From Pseudomonas sp. (GTDB taxonomy: Bacteria; Pseudomonadota; Gammaproteobacteria; Pseudomonadales; Pseudomonadaceae): a stretch of 37,987 bases of DNA. The notes under the pieces were generated by a model, which ran no database searches, was not told where the DNA came from, and saw nothing but the letters and a program-made list of their open reading frames with translations. The stretch's first letter is position 1. Every line of letters begins with the position of its first letter. Location: NCBI GenBank assembly GCA_030603065.1, contig JAUVYN010000028.1, positions 1-37,987 of the forward strand, written 5' to 3'. Shown in pieces: positions 1-10,853 of this stretch. The translations under genes were made by a program, and so were the position numbers.

Positions 1-675
1 CCGGCGAACAGCGGTGCTGAAGGTACCCTGCTGGAGATTACTGAAATAGACCCGCTGACCGGCAGCCGACTGGGTGACACGCCGAACCACACCCAGCCGA
101 TCGCTGCAGATGGGCATTGGGGGCCTTTCCGTATAAACAGGGGTTCGGCCTATGAGTTCGTCTTACGCCGGCCGGCGGTCGCGAACGCAGATCACTACTT
201 CTATCGCGAGCCTTATCAACAGGACAGCTATCAGATCAGACTGAATACCTCTCTACCCAACGCCGGGGTTGGTGCTCTGCTGACCCGCGGGCCCAATCAC
301 AGCAACCTGAGCATCAGTCGGGATATGGAGCTCTGGGGAGATCAGGGCGAGCGAAACGATCAGCTTCGGGTTAACGGTGTAAACGTGATTACCGCGGAGA
401 CCGGACCCTTGCTAAATCGGCTCAGCAATATCTTTCTGACGGACCGGGGCGCTGATGGGGAGAGCAACCTGGCCGTTGCCGATCCGACGTTGCACGCCAT
501 CCCGTTCATGTCCGGTTTGGACATGCACATCCCGGGCCGAGCGGTACCGGATCGCGCGATTGAAGTAGTGCTGACATCCAGGCGGGGCGGGGAGGCGCAG
601 CGGATAAATGTACCGAACTGGTCATCGGACCGGGTGCGTTCGATTTCCATTCATTTTCGCGACCACAACGACTGA
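1..675 (+). CDS. C-terminal part of a secreted hydrolase-like protein (5' end outside window)
   Basis: The reading frame is open from the first base to the stop at 673-675, giving 224 residues of a longer protein. No catalytic motif is visible in this part. The sequence is rich in beta-strand-like, polar segments (GTLLEITEIDPLTG near residue 8, HYFYREPYQQDSYQIRL near 70, then ISIHFRDHND at the end). That texture is reminiscent of the C-terminal lipid-binding beta domain that follows the alpha/beta-hydrolase domain in some secreted lipases, such as the Archaeoglobus type. I infer a lipase-like exoenzyme but cannot see the nucleophile elbow, so the function is tentative. It converges on ntrC, with hairpins between the two genes. 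Confidence 0.45.
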   Translation, partial: PANSGAEGTLLEITEIDPLTGSRLGDTPNHTQPIAADGHWGPFRINRGSAYEFVLRRPAVANADHYFYREPYQQDSYQIRLNTSLPNAGVGALLTRGPNHSNLSISRDMELWGDQGERNDQLRVNGVNVITAETGPLLNRLSNIFLTDRGADGESNLAVADPTLHAIPFMSGLDMHIPGRAVPDRAIEVVLTSRRGGEAQRINVPNWSSDRVRSISIHFRDHND

Positions 676-697
676 CGTAGGCAGGATTTGACGATCT

Positions 698-727
698 GCT
701 TGGCAGTCCGTCTACGGGCTGCCAAGC
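698..727 (+). terminator. Hairpin after the partial hydrolase gene
   Basis: Nine-base perfect arms GCTTGGCAG and CTGCCAAGC flank a 12-base loop, 22 bases after the stop of the upstream gene. There is no T-run on the plus strand, so it is at best a weak or factor-assisted terminator or an mRNA 3' end structure. Confidence 0.4.
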
Positions 728-733
728 GCCCAT

Positions 734-769
734 AAAAAAAGGCGGCTTCAGCCTGCCTGAACTGAAGCC
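734..769 (-). terminator. Rho-independent terminator of ntrBC
   Basis: Read on the minus strand, arms GGCTTCAG and CTGAAGCC (762-769 and 744-751) are followed by GCC and a run of seven T. It lies about 60 bases past the ntrC stop and fits an intrinsic terminator. Confidence 0.8.
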
Positions 770-829
770 ACCCCAATACACCCAAGTTTAATAAAGCATG
801 GACCGTGCCAGTTTTTCTCGGTAGGGTCG

Positions 830-2260
<1,431 letters not shown>

Positions 2261-2263
2261 GTA

Positions 2264-3355
2264 TCAATCTCCAGGCTGTTGCTCCAATGGCAGGAACAGG
2301 GTGAATACGGTTCGACCCGGCTGGCTCTCGCATTCGATCAAGCCCTGGTGCTGGCTGACGATGTTCTGCGTTATGGCGAGACCCAGGCCGGTGCCGTCGG
2401 CGCGGCCGCTTACCATGGGGTAGAAAATACTGTCGACGATGTCTTCCGGCACGCCGGGACCGTTGTCGATGACGCGTAATCGGCATACCAGCCGGTGACG
2501 CGTCTGGCCTATGGTGAATTGGCGCAGGGTGCGGGTTTGCAGGATGATTTCCCCCTGCTCCAGGCCGACATGCTGCTGTACGGCCTGCATCGCATTGCGA
2601 ACGATGTTCAGTACCGCCTGAATCAGCTGCTCCCGGTCGGCCATGATTTCGGGAACGCTCGGATCATAATCGCGGGTCAGCGTCAGTTTGCCCTGGGTCT
2701 CTGCCTGGATGAGGCTGACCACCCGCTCGGTGATCTCGTGAATGTTGATCGGCTGCAGGTGTGGCGGACGATAAGGGCCAAGCATGCGGTCTACCAGATT
2801 GCGTAGGCGATCCGCCTCTTCGATGATCACATCGGTGTAATCTTTCAGAGATTCTTCGGGCAGTTCGCGTGCCAGTAGCTGGGCTGCTCCACGAATACCG
2901 CCCAGCGGGTTCTTGATCTCGTGGGCAAGGCCTCGGACCAACACTTTGGTGACTTCCTGCTTGGACAGCTGCGCTTCTTCCTTGGTAATGCGCAGCAGTC
3001 GGTCCCGCGGATGCAGTTCCATCAGCAGCCAGCTGCGTTCCGCTGCGAGCATTGGGGTGACGGTGTAATCCACCATCAGGCTCTGCCCGTTGGTCAGGTT
3101 CAGCGCTGCTTCACGCTTGGTGAACGGATGGGCATTCTTGAGTGAATTGCGCAGTGCATCGACCGCATGGGCGGTATCGCGAAACAGCTCGCCCACGTGC
3201 TGGCCGAGCACCCGCTGCCCACTCACTGCCAATAGCATTTCCGCAGCAGGATTCAGGTATGTGAGACCCAGCTCGGTGTCCAGCAGAAGCACCGCTGTAG
3301 TCAGGTTGTCGAGGATCTGGCGCAAAAAACGATCAGGCAGCATAACGGCATCCAT
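2264..3355 (-). CDS. ntrB: Nitrogen regulation sensor histidine kinase NtrB (GlnL)
   Basis: Cytoplasmic two-component kinase that phosphorylates or dephosphorylates NtrC under control of PII protein. With the start at 3355 it is 363 residues. It has an N-terminal PAS domain (ILDNLTTAVLLLD onwards), an H-box GLAHEIKNPLGG with His145, an N-box NIVRNAMQAV, and ATP-lid glycine motifs DNGPGVP and GTGLGLAI. No membrane helices are seen, as expected. The start is uncertain. ATG at 3355 and ATG at 3343 are both plausible and neither has a strong Shine-Dalgarno; the frame stays open to 3388. An NtrC-type palindrome lies about 270 bases upstream, which suggests autoregulation. Confidence 0.95.
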   Translation of the reverse strand: MDAVMLPDRFLRQILDNLTTAVLLLDTELGLTYLNPAAEMLLAVSGQRVLGQHVGELFRDTAHAVDALRNSLKNAHPFTKREAALNLTNGQSLMVDYTVTPMLAAERSWLLMELHPRDRLLRITKEEAQLSKQEVTKVLVRGLAHEIKNPLGGIRGAAQLLARELPEESLKDYTDVIIEEADRLRNLVDRMLGPYRPPHLQPINIHEITERVVSLIQAETQGKLTLTRDYDPSVPEIMADREQLIQAVLNIVRNAMQAVQQHVGLEQGEIILQTRTLRQFTIGQTRHRLVCRLRVIDNGPGVPEDIVDSIFYPMVSGRADGTGLGLAITQNIVSQHQGLIECESQPGRTVFTLFLPLEQQPGD

Positions 3356-3686
3356 GGTTTGGGCAGGCTGTTGCAAGAAGCGAACCAATTCGGGGCGCAG
3401 CGAATACCCTGCAGGCCGAATTTCTCCTATCGCCGTTGCGCAGGCTGCGCGTTACTGGCGCGCGCTGCCTGTTCGCGGCGCGGGTGCCCACAGATCGGGG
3501 GATGCAGGGGCATCACGCTGGTTCTGCCAGCGCACCAACTCAAGGCATCGGGAGGTGCGAGCCAGTCGAGATGGCCGAAACGGCGATACCCAAACACGCC
3601 TCGGGAGCGCTGAAACAACCTACTATGCACCAAGCTGGTGCATAGCGGAAGTACGCTTGCCCAAGGGCGGGGCGTGGGCTCCGGGC
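3356..3686. other. 331-base intergenic stretch upstream of ntrB
   Basis: I see no credible gene here. It contains one perfect NtrC-type palindrome (3623-3645, listed separately). I found no convincing sigma-54 -24/-12 pair and no strong sigma-70 hexamers in the rest, so the ntrB promoter is not resolved by eye. Confidence 0.5.
3623..3645. promoter_or_regulatory. Perfect NtrC-type palindrome upstream of ntrB
   Basis: Two ten-base arms, CTATGCACCA and TGGTGCATAG, are perfect inverse complements around a three-base centre AGC. The core TGCACCA-n3-TGGTGCA matches the established NtrC site consensus. Its position between the DUF4124 gene and ntrB suggests phosphorylated NtrC binds here to control ntrBC. 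Confidence 0.8.
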
Positions 3687-4322
3687 TCAGTTTCCACCTG
3701 GGGCAGGGACGTTGGGCGCACGGGGGGCTGCGGGAGCGCGTGGCGCCTGATTGGGACCGGTGCGCCCTGGTTGGTTCAGCGAGGTGCGCTGGACATGAAT
3801 TTCCAGCGGTGCGGTACGCTGCACCACTTCGCCCCGCGCATTGACCACCACCGCGCTGATCGAATGGGTGCCACGATCGATGTTGGTCAACAGCAGCTGG
3901 TGCAGGTTCGCGCCGTTTCCGGGAACCGGTACGCTTGCCGGCTGCCCATCGATCTCTGCGCGCAGCAGATGGCTGCGGCTGAGAGGCGGGTCGGTCTCCA
4001 CGGTCAGGGTGAGCTGGCCGTCATTGGCGCGGACCGCCTCGTCATCCTGGCGGTTGGTTATCGCCAGGCGACGGTAGGCGGGCTCCTCAGCACCTTGGCG
4101 TTCGGGCTGGGAAGCCGGCCTGTTGAACTGCGCTGGCGGGGGCGTTTCGACAGTGTTGGTAGGGCCTACCTGAACTTCGGTAGAGCCGGGGCGGGGCTGG
4201 TCGGAGAAAACTCGGTTGCCCTCGGCGTCGGTCCAGGTATACACCCCTGCCGAAAGGGAAGCGCTCAGCAGTGTCGAGCAGGCAAGCACTGAGGCGCGGC
4301 TGTAGCGGGATATCCGATTCAT
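3687..4322 (-). CDS. DUF4124 domain-containing exported protein
   Basis: This is a 211-residue protein of unknown function. Residues 1-25 look like a Sec signal peptide (basic start, then SVLACSTLLSASLSAG). The DUF4124 motif YTWTDAEGNRVFSDQP follows directly at about 28-43. The middle is a low-complexity linker, and a beta-rich domain lies around 100-180. The tail is Pro/Ala/Arg-rich (APRAPAAPRAPNVPAPGGN). A GGAG ribosome site sits nine bases before the ATG at 4322. In Pseudomonas a DUF4124 gene commonly sits between glnA and ntrB, as here. A direct role in nitrogen control is not established, and a periplasmic or envelope location is inferred. Confidence 0.8.
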   Translation of the reverse strand: MNRISRYSRASVLACSTLLSASLSAGVYTWTDAEGNRVFSDQPRPGSTEVQVGPTNTVETPPPAQFNRPASQPERQGAEEPAYRRLAITNRQDDEAVRANDGQLTLTVETDPPLSRSHLLRAEIDGQPASVPVPGNGANLHQLLLTNIDRGTHSISAVVVNARGEVVQRTAPLEIHVQRTSLNQPGRTGPNQAPRAPAAPRAPNVPAPGGN

Positions 4323-4407
4323 GCTGTGTCACTCCGTTGATGTCGAAGCTAGACTTGCATCCCGTCCTCCGGTTGACAAGCCCTGGCTACGAACTGGCGG
4401 ATAGACG

Positions 4408-4440
4408 AAAAAAAAGGGCGCCCGAATGGGCACCCTTTTT
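4408..4440. terminator. Intrinsic terminator between glnA and the DUF4124 gene
   Basis: A GC-rich hairpin (AAAAAGGGTGCCC / GGGCGCCCTTTTT with a short ATTC loop) is flanked by an eight-A run on one side and a five-T run on the other. On the minus strand it ends glnA transcription about 25 bases after the stop. Its symmetry would let it work in both directions. Confidence 0.85.
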
Positions 4441-4463
4441 CGACTTCGGCAAGCGAGCCGGGT

Positions 4464-5867
4464 TCAGACGCTGTAGTACAGATCGTACTCGAGCGGGTGA
4501 ACGAAGGTGCGTACCTTGATCTCTTCGGCCGACTTCAGCTCGATGTAGGCATCGATGAACTCGTCGGTGAACACGCCACCCTTGGTCAGGAACTCACGGT
4601 CGGCGTCCAGGGCCTCCAGCGCTTCCTTCAGGCTGCCGCATACCTGCGGGATCTGCTGAGCCTCTTCCGGCGGCAGGTCGTACAGGTTCTTGTCGGCGGC
4701 ATCGCCAGGGTGGATCTTGTTCTGGATACCGTCCAGGCCGGCCATCAGCAGTGCAGCGAAGGCCAGGTAGGGGTTGGCAGCCGGATCGGGGAAGCGCGCT
4801 TCGATACGACGGGCCTTCGGGCTGGATACGTAGGGGATACGGATTGAGGCGGAGCGGTTACGGGCCGAGTAGGCCAGCATGACCGGAGCTTCGAAGCCCG
4901 GGACCAGACGCTTGTAGGAGTTGGTCGACGGGTTGGTGAAGCCGTTCAGTGCCTTGCCGTGCTTGATGATGCCGCCGATGAAGTACAGGGCGGTATCGGA
5001 CAGGCCGGAGTAGCCTTCGCCGGCGAAGGTGTTCTTGCCATCCTTGGAGATGGACATGTGCACGTGCATACCGGAGCCGTTGTCGCCGTACAGGGGCTTG
5101 GGCATGAAGGTAGCGGTCTTGCCGAAGGCATCGGCAACGTTGTGCACGCAGTACTTCAGAGTCTGTACTTCGTCAGCCTTGGCAGTCAGGGTGTTGAACT
5201 TGACGCCGATTTCGTTCTGACCGGCAGTGGCCACTTCGTGGTGGTGCACTTCGACGACCAGACCCATTTCTTCCAGGGCGTTGCACATAGCAGTACGGAT
5301 TTCGTGGTCATGATCGACCGGCGGAACCGGGAAGTAGCCGCCCTTTACGCCAGGACGGTGACCTTTGTTGCCGGTTTCGAAGTCGGCGTCGGTGTTCCAG
5401 GAAGCCTGCTCGGAGAAGATCTTGAACATGGAGCCGGAGATGTCGGACTTGAACTTCACTTCGTCGAAGATGAAGAACTCGGGCTCCGGTCCGACGAACA
5501 CGGTGTCACCGATGCCGGTGGACTTGAGGTATTCCTCGGCGCGCTTGGCGATACCGCGCGGGTCGCGGTCGTAGCCCTGCATGGTGGACGGTTCGATGAT
5601 GTCGCAGACGATGATCAGGGTCGGCTCTTCGGTGAACGGATCGAGAACGGCAGTACTGTCGTCGGGCATCAGGATCATGTCGGAAGCTTCGATACCCTTC
5701 CAGCCGGAGATCGAGGAGCCGTCGAACATCTTGCCTTCTTCGAAGAAGTCTTCGTTGACGTCGCGAGCCGGCATGGTGACGTGCTGCTGCTTGCCCTTGG
5801 TATCGGTGAAGCGCAGGTCAACCCACTTCACTTCGAACTCTTTGATCAGTTGCATCGCTTTCGACAT
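4464..5867 (-). CDS. glnA: Glutamine synthetase, type I
   Basis: Condenses ammonia and glutamate to glutamine using ATP; it is the main ammonium-assimilating enzyme and forms a cytoplasmic dodecamer. The protein is 467 residues, the standard GSI-beta length. Visible landmarks are the N-terminal beta-grasp motif ([10 protein letters not shown]), metal and substrate residues in [10 protein letters not shown] and [10 protein letters not shown], the ATP-site segment [16 protein letters not shown] with [10 protein letters not shown], and the adenylylation site Tyr396 in NLYDLPPEE. The latter points to GlnE-type control. Its promoter region carries a textbook sigma-54 element and NtrC palindromes. 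A strong hairpin terminates it before the DUF4124 gene. Confidence 0.98.
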   Translation of the reverse strand: MSKAMQLIKEFEVKWVDLRFTDTKGKQQHVTMPARDVNEDFFEEGKMFDGSSISGWKGIEASDMILMPDDSTAVLDPFTEEPTLIIVCDIIEPSTMQGYDRDPRGIAKRAEEYLKSTGIGDTVFVGPEPEFFIFDEVKFKSDISGSMFKIFSEQASWNTDADFETGNKGHRPGVKGGYFPVPPVDHDHEIRTAMCNALEEMGLVVEVHHHEVATAGQNEIGVKFNTLTAKADEVQTLKYCVHNVADAFGKTATFMPKPLYGDNGSGMHVHMSISKDGKNTFAGEGYSGLSDTALYFIGGIIKHGKALNGFTNPSTNSYKRLVPGFEAPVMLAYSARNRSASIRIPYVSSPKARRIEARFPDPAANPYLAFAALLMAGLDGIQNKIHPGDAADKNLYDLPPEEAQQIPQVCGSLKEALEALDADREFLTKGGVFTDEFIDAYIELKSAEEIKVRTFVHPLEYDLYYSV

Positions 5868-5955
5868 GTTTTCCTCCAGGGGGAATCATTTGCCAGGCAT
5901 CTGGCCCGGCGCCTTGTAATTCTAGCGGGGCGTCGCATCCGCTTGGCTTGGGAAG

Positions 5956-5971
5956 AGCAAAGAGTGTGCCA
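5956..5971 (-). promoter_or_regulatory. Sigma-54 promoter of glnA
   Basis: On the minus strand the 16-mer TGGCACACTCTTTGCT fits the -24/-12 consensus TGGCAC-n5-TTGCW exactly in its invariant GG and GC with correct spacing. It predicts a start near 5945, about 78 bases upstream of the glnA ATG. Confidence 0.9.
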
Positions 5972-6031
5972 TTTCGGAGCACGGCCTCAAAGCTGCGCAA
6001 ATCAAGAGCTTCCGGCCGTTTCCAGCACGCA

Positions 6032-6050
6032 GCGCACCCTGCTGGTGCGC
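6032..6050. promoter_or_regulatory. NtrC enhancer site upstream of glnA
   Basis: Palindrome GCGCACC ctgct GGTGCGC has perfect seven-base arms around five bases, close to the NtrC consensus. Its centre lies about 95 bases upstream of the predicted glnA start, where NtrC enhancers usually sit. Confidence 0.7.
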
Positions 6051-6055
6051 CTATT

Positions 6056-6081
6056 TGGTGCAGCATAGCGCATCGGTGCAC
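6056..6081. promoter_or_regulatory. Second, weaker NtrC-like site upstream of glnA
   Basis: Two half sites, TGGTGCA at 6056-6062 and GGTGCAC at 6075-6081, lie about 20 bases apart in the same orientation, adjacent to the perfect palindrome. Paired enhancers are typical of glnA, but this copy is degenerate. Confidence 0.4.
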
Positions 6082-6136
6082 TGATTGCGTGCGAGATGAG
6101 GTCGCAATGCCTCGGGCACCGGATAGCCGGAGCGAG

Positions 6137-6142
6137 TATAAT
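6137..6142 (+). promoter_or_regulatory. Sigma-70 -10 box for thiI
   Basis: A perfect TATAAT followed by GC lies 29 bases upstream of the thiI ATG. No good -35 hexamer is seen at the right spacing. It lies in the same 303-base divergent region as the glnA control sites. Confidence 0.6.
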
Positions 6143-6170
6143 GCTCCGCTTTTGCGCACCTTTCACTACC

Positions 6171-7631
6171 ATGAAGCTTATCATCAAGTTCTTCCCGGAA
6201 ATCACGATCAAGACGCGACCAGTCCGCAAGCGCTTCGTGAGCCAGCTCAAGGCCAACCTGCGCCTTTTGCTGCCTGAAGCCGATCCCCAGGCACGTCTGA
6301 CCGGTGGCTGGGACAGCCTGGAGGTGGTGCTGGGCGATGATCCGGTGCTGCAGGCTCGGGCAATCGCCAGGCTTCGTGACACCCCCGGCATAGCGCACTT
6401 CGTGGAAGTGCGTGATTATCCCCTGCAGGATCTGAACGCCCTGGCGGACCTGTGCGTCGCTCAGTTCGGCGAGCAGGTCCGCGGGAAGGTTTTTGCAGTT
6501 CGCTGCAAGCGGGTCGGACGGCATGACTTCAGTTCGCAGGACGTGGCGCAGCGCATTGGCCAGGCGCTTATGGACCATTGTGGTGCACGCGGCGTGTCGC
6601 TGAAGAGCCCGGATGTCTGGGTCAGGCTGGAAATCCGCGAGCAGACCATCTGGCTGCTCGGAACGCGGCATCAGGGGCTGGGCGGGTTTCCTCTGGGCAC
6701 CATGGAGCCGGTCCTCAGTCTGCTGTCCGGCGGCTTCGACTCGACGATCGCCAGTTACCGCATGCTCCAGCGCGGTCTCCTGCCGCATTTCGTGTTCTTC
6801 AATCTTGGCGGGCGGGCCCACGAGCTGGGAGTACGTCAGCTTGCGCACCATCTCTGGCAGCGTTATGCGGCAAGCCATCGGCTGCGCTTCGTCAGCGTGC
6901 CCTTCGATGGGGTGGTGGCAGAGCTGTTGCAGAACGTCGAGAACAGCCAGATGGGCGTGGTGCTCAAGCGCATGATGCTCCGCGCAGCCAATCGCGTCGC
7001 CAGGCGCCTCGACCTCGACGCCCTTGTCACCGGGGAAGCCATCGCGCAGGTGGCCAGCCAGACCCTGCCCAATCTGGCGGTGATCGACCAGGCCAGCGAG
7101 CTGCTGGTGTTGCGTCCGTTGATCACCACCAGCAAGACCGAGATCATCGATACTGCGCGGGCGATCGGTACCTATGACTTCGCCGCCAGCATGCCGGAAT
7201 ACTGCGGCGTCATATCGATAAACCCGGCGATACGAACCACCCCGCGCGAAGTCGCCCAGGCTGAGCAGCAGTTCGATTTTGCCGTGCTCGAGGCGGCGAT
7301 CGAGAACGCGCAGTATCTGGAGTGCCGGGACCTGCTCGTTGAGCAGGAACAGTCCGCCGGTCAGGCGCAACTGGTCAGTGCGGTGCTGGAAGGTGAGGTG
7401 GTGCTTGATATTCGCAGTGCCGACGAGCAGGAGGCCAACCCGCTGTCGCTAGACGGCACTGACGTGGTGCATGTTCCCTTCTATCAATTGTCCGGTCGTT
7501 TCGCCGAGCTGGACGCGGCGAAAACGTATCTTCTGTATTGCGATCGCGGGGTCATGAGCCGGCTGCATGCTCAGTATCTGCTAGACGCGGGCCACCGCAA
7601 CCTGAAAGTTCTGAGGCCAGCGGCTGGTTGA
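6171..7631 (+). CDS. thiI: tRNA 4-thiouridine / thiazole sulfurtransferase ThiI
   Basis: Transfers sulfur to U8 of tRNAs (4-thiouridine, a near-UV sensor) and, in organisms with a rhodanese domain like this one, to ThiS for thiamine synthesis. The protein is 486 residues. An N-terminal ferredoxin-like plus THUMP region (1-165) is followed by the PP-loop ATPase motif SGGFDS near residue 187. The conserved Cys in EYCGVIS and a C-terminal rhodanese domain with active-site Cys457 in YCDRG follow. The start at 6171 gives the family N-terminus MKLIIKFFPEITIK; there is no obvious Shine-Dalgarno, so initiation may rely on a short leader. It is divergent from glnA. Confidence 0.96.
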   Translation: MKLIIKFFPEITIKTRPVRKRFVSQLKANLRLLLPEADPQARLTGGWDSLEVVLGDDPVLQARAIARLRDTPGIAHFVEVRDYPLQDLNALADLCVAQFGEQVRGKVFAVRCKRVGRHDFSSQDVAQRIGQALMDHCGARGVSLKSPDVWVRLEIREQTIWLLGTRHQGLGGFPLGTMEPVLSLLSGGFDSTIASYRMLQRGLLPHFVFFNLGGRAHELGVRQLAHHLWQRYAASHRLRFVSVPFDGVVAELLQNVENSQMGVVLKRMMLRAANRVARRLDLDALVTGEAIAQVASQTLPNLAVIDQASELLVLRPLITTSKTEIIDTARAIGTYDFAASMPEYCGVISINPAIRTTPREVAQAEQQFDFAVLEAAIENAQYLECRDLLVEQEQSAGQAQLVSAVLEGEVVLDIRSADEQEANPLSLDGTDVVHVPFYQLSGRFAELDAAKTYLLYCDRGVMSRLHAQYLLDAGHRNLKVLRPAAG

Positions 7632-7654
7632 CCCTGCCGCTCTGCGGCAGGGTC
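7630..7654 (+). terminator. Hairpin at the end of thiI
   Basis: Eleven-base perfect arms GACCCTGCCGC and GCGGCAGGGTC with a three-base loop begin inside the thiI stop codon. The following bases are GTTC then A-rich, so the U-tract is poor. It is likely a terminator or 3' end stabiliser. Confidence 0.55.
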
Positions 7655-7688
7655 GTTCAAAAAACATACACTGTCATCCACGACTCTG

Positions 7689-7694
7689 TATAAT
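7689..7694 (+). promoter_or_regulatory. Sigma-70 -10 box for typA
   Basis: A perfect TATAAT followed by GCC lies 52 bases upstream of the GTG start of typA and just after the thiI hairpin. The -35 region is weak (no TTGACA-like hexamer). Confidence 0.6.
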
Positions 7695-7746
7695 GCCCCC
7701 TCATTTTTTCTCAGCCGGCCCGCGCCGTGCCATCAGGACGTCCACT

Positions 7747-9558
7747 GTGATCGAAAATCTCCGCAACATCGCCATTATTGCCCACGTTGACCACGGCAAG
7801 ACAACGCTGGTCGACAAGCTGCTCAAGCTGTCCGGCACCCTCGATCGCAAGGAAGCCGAAGGCGAGCGGGTGATGGATTCCAACGATCAGGAAAAGGAAC
7901 GCGGGATCACCATCCTGGCGAAAAATACCGCCCTGAAGTGGAACGGCTACAACATCAATATCGTCGACACCCCCGGCCACGCCGATTTCGGTGGTGAAGT
8001 AGAGCGCGTGATGAGCATGGTCGACTCGGTGCTGCTGGTAGTGGACGCGCAGGACGGTCCGATGCCGCAGACCCGTTTCGTGACCCAGAAGGCGTTCAAG
8101 GCCGGTCTGCGTCCGATCGTCGTGGTCAACAAGATCGACCGTCCCGGCGCTCGCCCGGACTGGGTTATCGACCAGATCTTCGACCTGTTCGACAACCTCG
8201 GTGCCACCGATGAGCAACTGGACTTCCCGATCGTCTATGCCAGCGCCCTGAACGGCATCGCCGGTCTCGATCACGAGGCCATGGACGACAATATGGATGC
8301 CCTGTTCCAGGCCATCGTCGACCACGTTCCGGCACCGGCTGTCGATCTGGACGGTCCGTTCCAGATGCAGATCTCCCAGCTGGACTACAACAGCTTCCTC
8401 GGCGTGATCGGAATCGGCCGTATTGCCCGTGGCCGCATCAAGGCCAACACACCGGTCACCGCCATTGGCGCCGACGGCAAGAAGCGCAACGGCCGTATCC
8501 TCAAGATCATGGGACACCATGGTCTGCAGCGCGTCGAAGTGCCCGAGGCCGAAGCCGGTGACATCGTCTGCGTCAGCGGCATGGACGAGCTGTTCATCTC
8601 CGATACCCTGTGCGACCAGGCTGCTGTCGAAGCACTGCCGCCGCTGACCGTCGACCAGCCCACCGTGAGCATGACCTTCCAGGTCAACGACTCGCCCTTC
8701 GCCGGCCGCGAAGGCAAGTTCGTAACCAGCCGCAACATCAAGGAGCGCCTGGAAAAAGAGCTGCTGCACAACGTTGCGCTGCGTGTCGAAGATACCGGCA
8801 GCCCGGACAAGTTCAAGGTCTCCGGCCGCGGTGAGCTGCACCTCTCGGTTCTGATCGAAACCATGCGCCGTGAAGGTTTCGAGATGGCTGTCGGCCGTCC
8901 GGAAGTGGTGATCATCGAGGTCGACGGTGAGAAGCAGGAGCCCTACGAGAACGTCACCATCGACATCGAAGAGCAGCACCAGGGTCCAATCATGGAGCAG
9001 ATGGGCCTGCGCAAAGGCGATCTGACCAACATGATCCCCGACGGCAAGGGCCGTATCCGCCTGGAATACACCATTCCCGCCCGCGGCCTGATCGGCTTCC
9101 GCAACAACTTCCTGACCCTGACCTCGGGCACCGGCATCCTGACCAGTACGTTCAGCCACTACGGACCGATCAAGGCCGGCGACGTAACCAACCGTCAGAA
9201 CGGCGTGCTGGTATCCATGGCCACCGGTACCGCACTGACCTACTCGCTGGAAACCCTGCAGGACCGCGGCAAGCTGTTCCTGTCTCCTGGTGACGAGGTC
9301 TACGAAGGCCAGCTGGCCGGTATCCACAGTCGCGACAATGATCTGGTGATCAACCCCACCAAGGCCAAGAAGCTCGACAACATGCGTGCGTCCGGCAAGG
9401 ACGATACCATTCAGCTGACTCCGGCGATCAAGTTCACACTGGAGCAGGCGCTGGAGTTCATCGCCGATGACGAACTGGTGGAGGTGACGCCCAAGTCCCT
9501 TCGTCTGCGCAAGAAGATTCTCGACGAGAACCAGCGCAAGCGCGCGAGCAAGAACTGA
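7747..9558 (+). CDS. typA: Ribosome-associated translational GTPase TypA/BipA
   Basis: GTPase of the EF-G/LepA family that binds the ribosome and supports 50S assembly and growth under stress or cold. The protein is 603 residues from a GTG start at 7747. This start gives the conserved N-terminus [19 protein letters not shown]; the frame stays open further upstream, but that part is not family-like. G motifs: HVDHGKTT (13-20), DTPGHADF, and NKID. Domain 2 beta-barrel, domains III and V, and the BipA-specific C-terminal domain ending in KSLRLRKK follow. It has its own -10 box and a strong terminator, so it is probably monocistronic. Confidence 0.97.
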   Translation: MIENLRNIAIIAHVDHGKTTLVDKLLKLSGTLDRKEAEGERVMDSNDQEKERGITILAKNTALKWNGYNINIVDTPGHADFGGEVERVMSMVDSVLLVVDAQDGPMPQTRFVTQKAFKAGLRPIVVVNKIDRPGARPDWVIDQIFDLFDNLGATDEQLDFPIVYASALNGIAGLDHEAMDDNMDALFQAIVDHVPAPAVDLDGPFQMQISQLDYNSFLGVIGIGRIARGRIKANTPVTAIGADGKKRNGRILKIMGHHGLQRVEVPEAEAGDIVCVSGMDELFISDTLCDQAAVEALPPLTVDQPTVSMTFQVNDSPFAGREGKFVTSRNIKERLEKELLHNVALRVEDTGSPDKFKVSGRGELHLSVLIETMRREGFEMAVGRPEVVIIEVDGEKQEPYENVTIDIEEQHQGPIMEQMGLRKGDLTNMIPDGKGRIRLEYTIPARGLIGFRNNFLTLTSGTGILTSTFSHYGPIKAGDVTNRQNGVLVSMATGTALTYSLETLQDRGKLFLSPGDEVYEGQLAGIHSRDNDLVINPTKAKKLDNMRASGKDDTIQLTPAIKFTLEQALEFIADDELVEVTPKSLRLRKKILDENQRKRASKN

Positions 9559-9576
9559 TCTGCACTGGGTGATACC

Positions 9577-9612
9577 AAAACCCGCCCGGGCCTGGCCCTG
9601 GCGGGTTTTTTA
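9577..9612 (+). terminator. Intrinsic terminator of typA
   Basis: Arms AAAACCCGCC and GGCGGGTTTT enclose a GC-rich loop and run into six T, about 18 bases after the typA stop. Confidence 0.9.
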
Positions 9613-9721
9613 TTGGCTGTATCACAGGAGAGTGAAAATCGATTGTGTCGCACCTGAGGCAATTTCACCCGTTTGGGGGGTGGTCCTTTGATGCGGGTTT
9701 GAGTTCAATGGCCGGGCATAT

Positions 9722-9738
9722 TGTTGAAATGTTCAACA
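9722..9738. promoter_or_regulatory. Inverted repeat upstream of the PETase-like gene (candidate operator)
   Basis: TGTTGAAATGTTCAACA has perfect seven-base arms around ATG. It overlaps a second small palindrome, CAACAGTTG (9734-9742). It lies about 65 bases before the start codon. An A/T-rich segment with TATAAA at 9781-9786 follows, but no good -35 is seen. It could be bound by a repressor or activator; the protein is unknown. Confidence 0.45.
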
Positions 9739-9785
9739 GTTGTGGTTTTGCGTTCCACGGAAGGTGAAAGCAAAAACAAATATAA

Positions 9786-10727
<942 letters not shown>

Positions 10728-10747
10728 ACGGCAACTGATGTAAACAG

Positions 10748-10777
10748 GCCGAGCCCGGCACCGGGCTCGGCTTTTTT
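10748..10777 (+). terminator. Intrinsic terminator of the PETase-like gene
   Basis: Perfect 11-base arms GCCGAGCCCGG and CCGGGCTCGGC with a CA loop are followed by six T, 20 bases after the stop. The gene is therefore a single transcription unit. Confidence 0.93.
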
Positions 10778-10853
10778 GTGCGCGTCTGCCAAGTGGAACG
10801 GGCAGGGACCGGTCTGGTCACACTCTTTGAGATTACAAGAGCGAGGCATCCCC

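Noticed and set aside
3090-4292. 400-codon plus-strand open frame across ntrB, the intergenic region and DUF4124
   Set aside because: It is antisense to two recognisable genes and its translation shows only Arg/Gly/Ala-rich composition without conserved motifs.
7711-9327. Long minus-strand open frame (538 codons) opposite typA
   Set aside because: It is a shadow of typA, with low-complexity Val/Asp/Gly-rich translation and no ribosome site.
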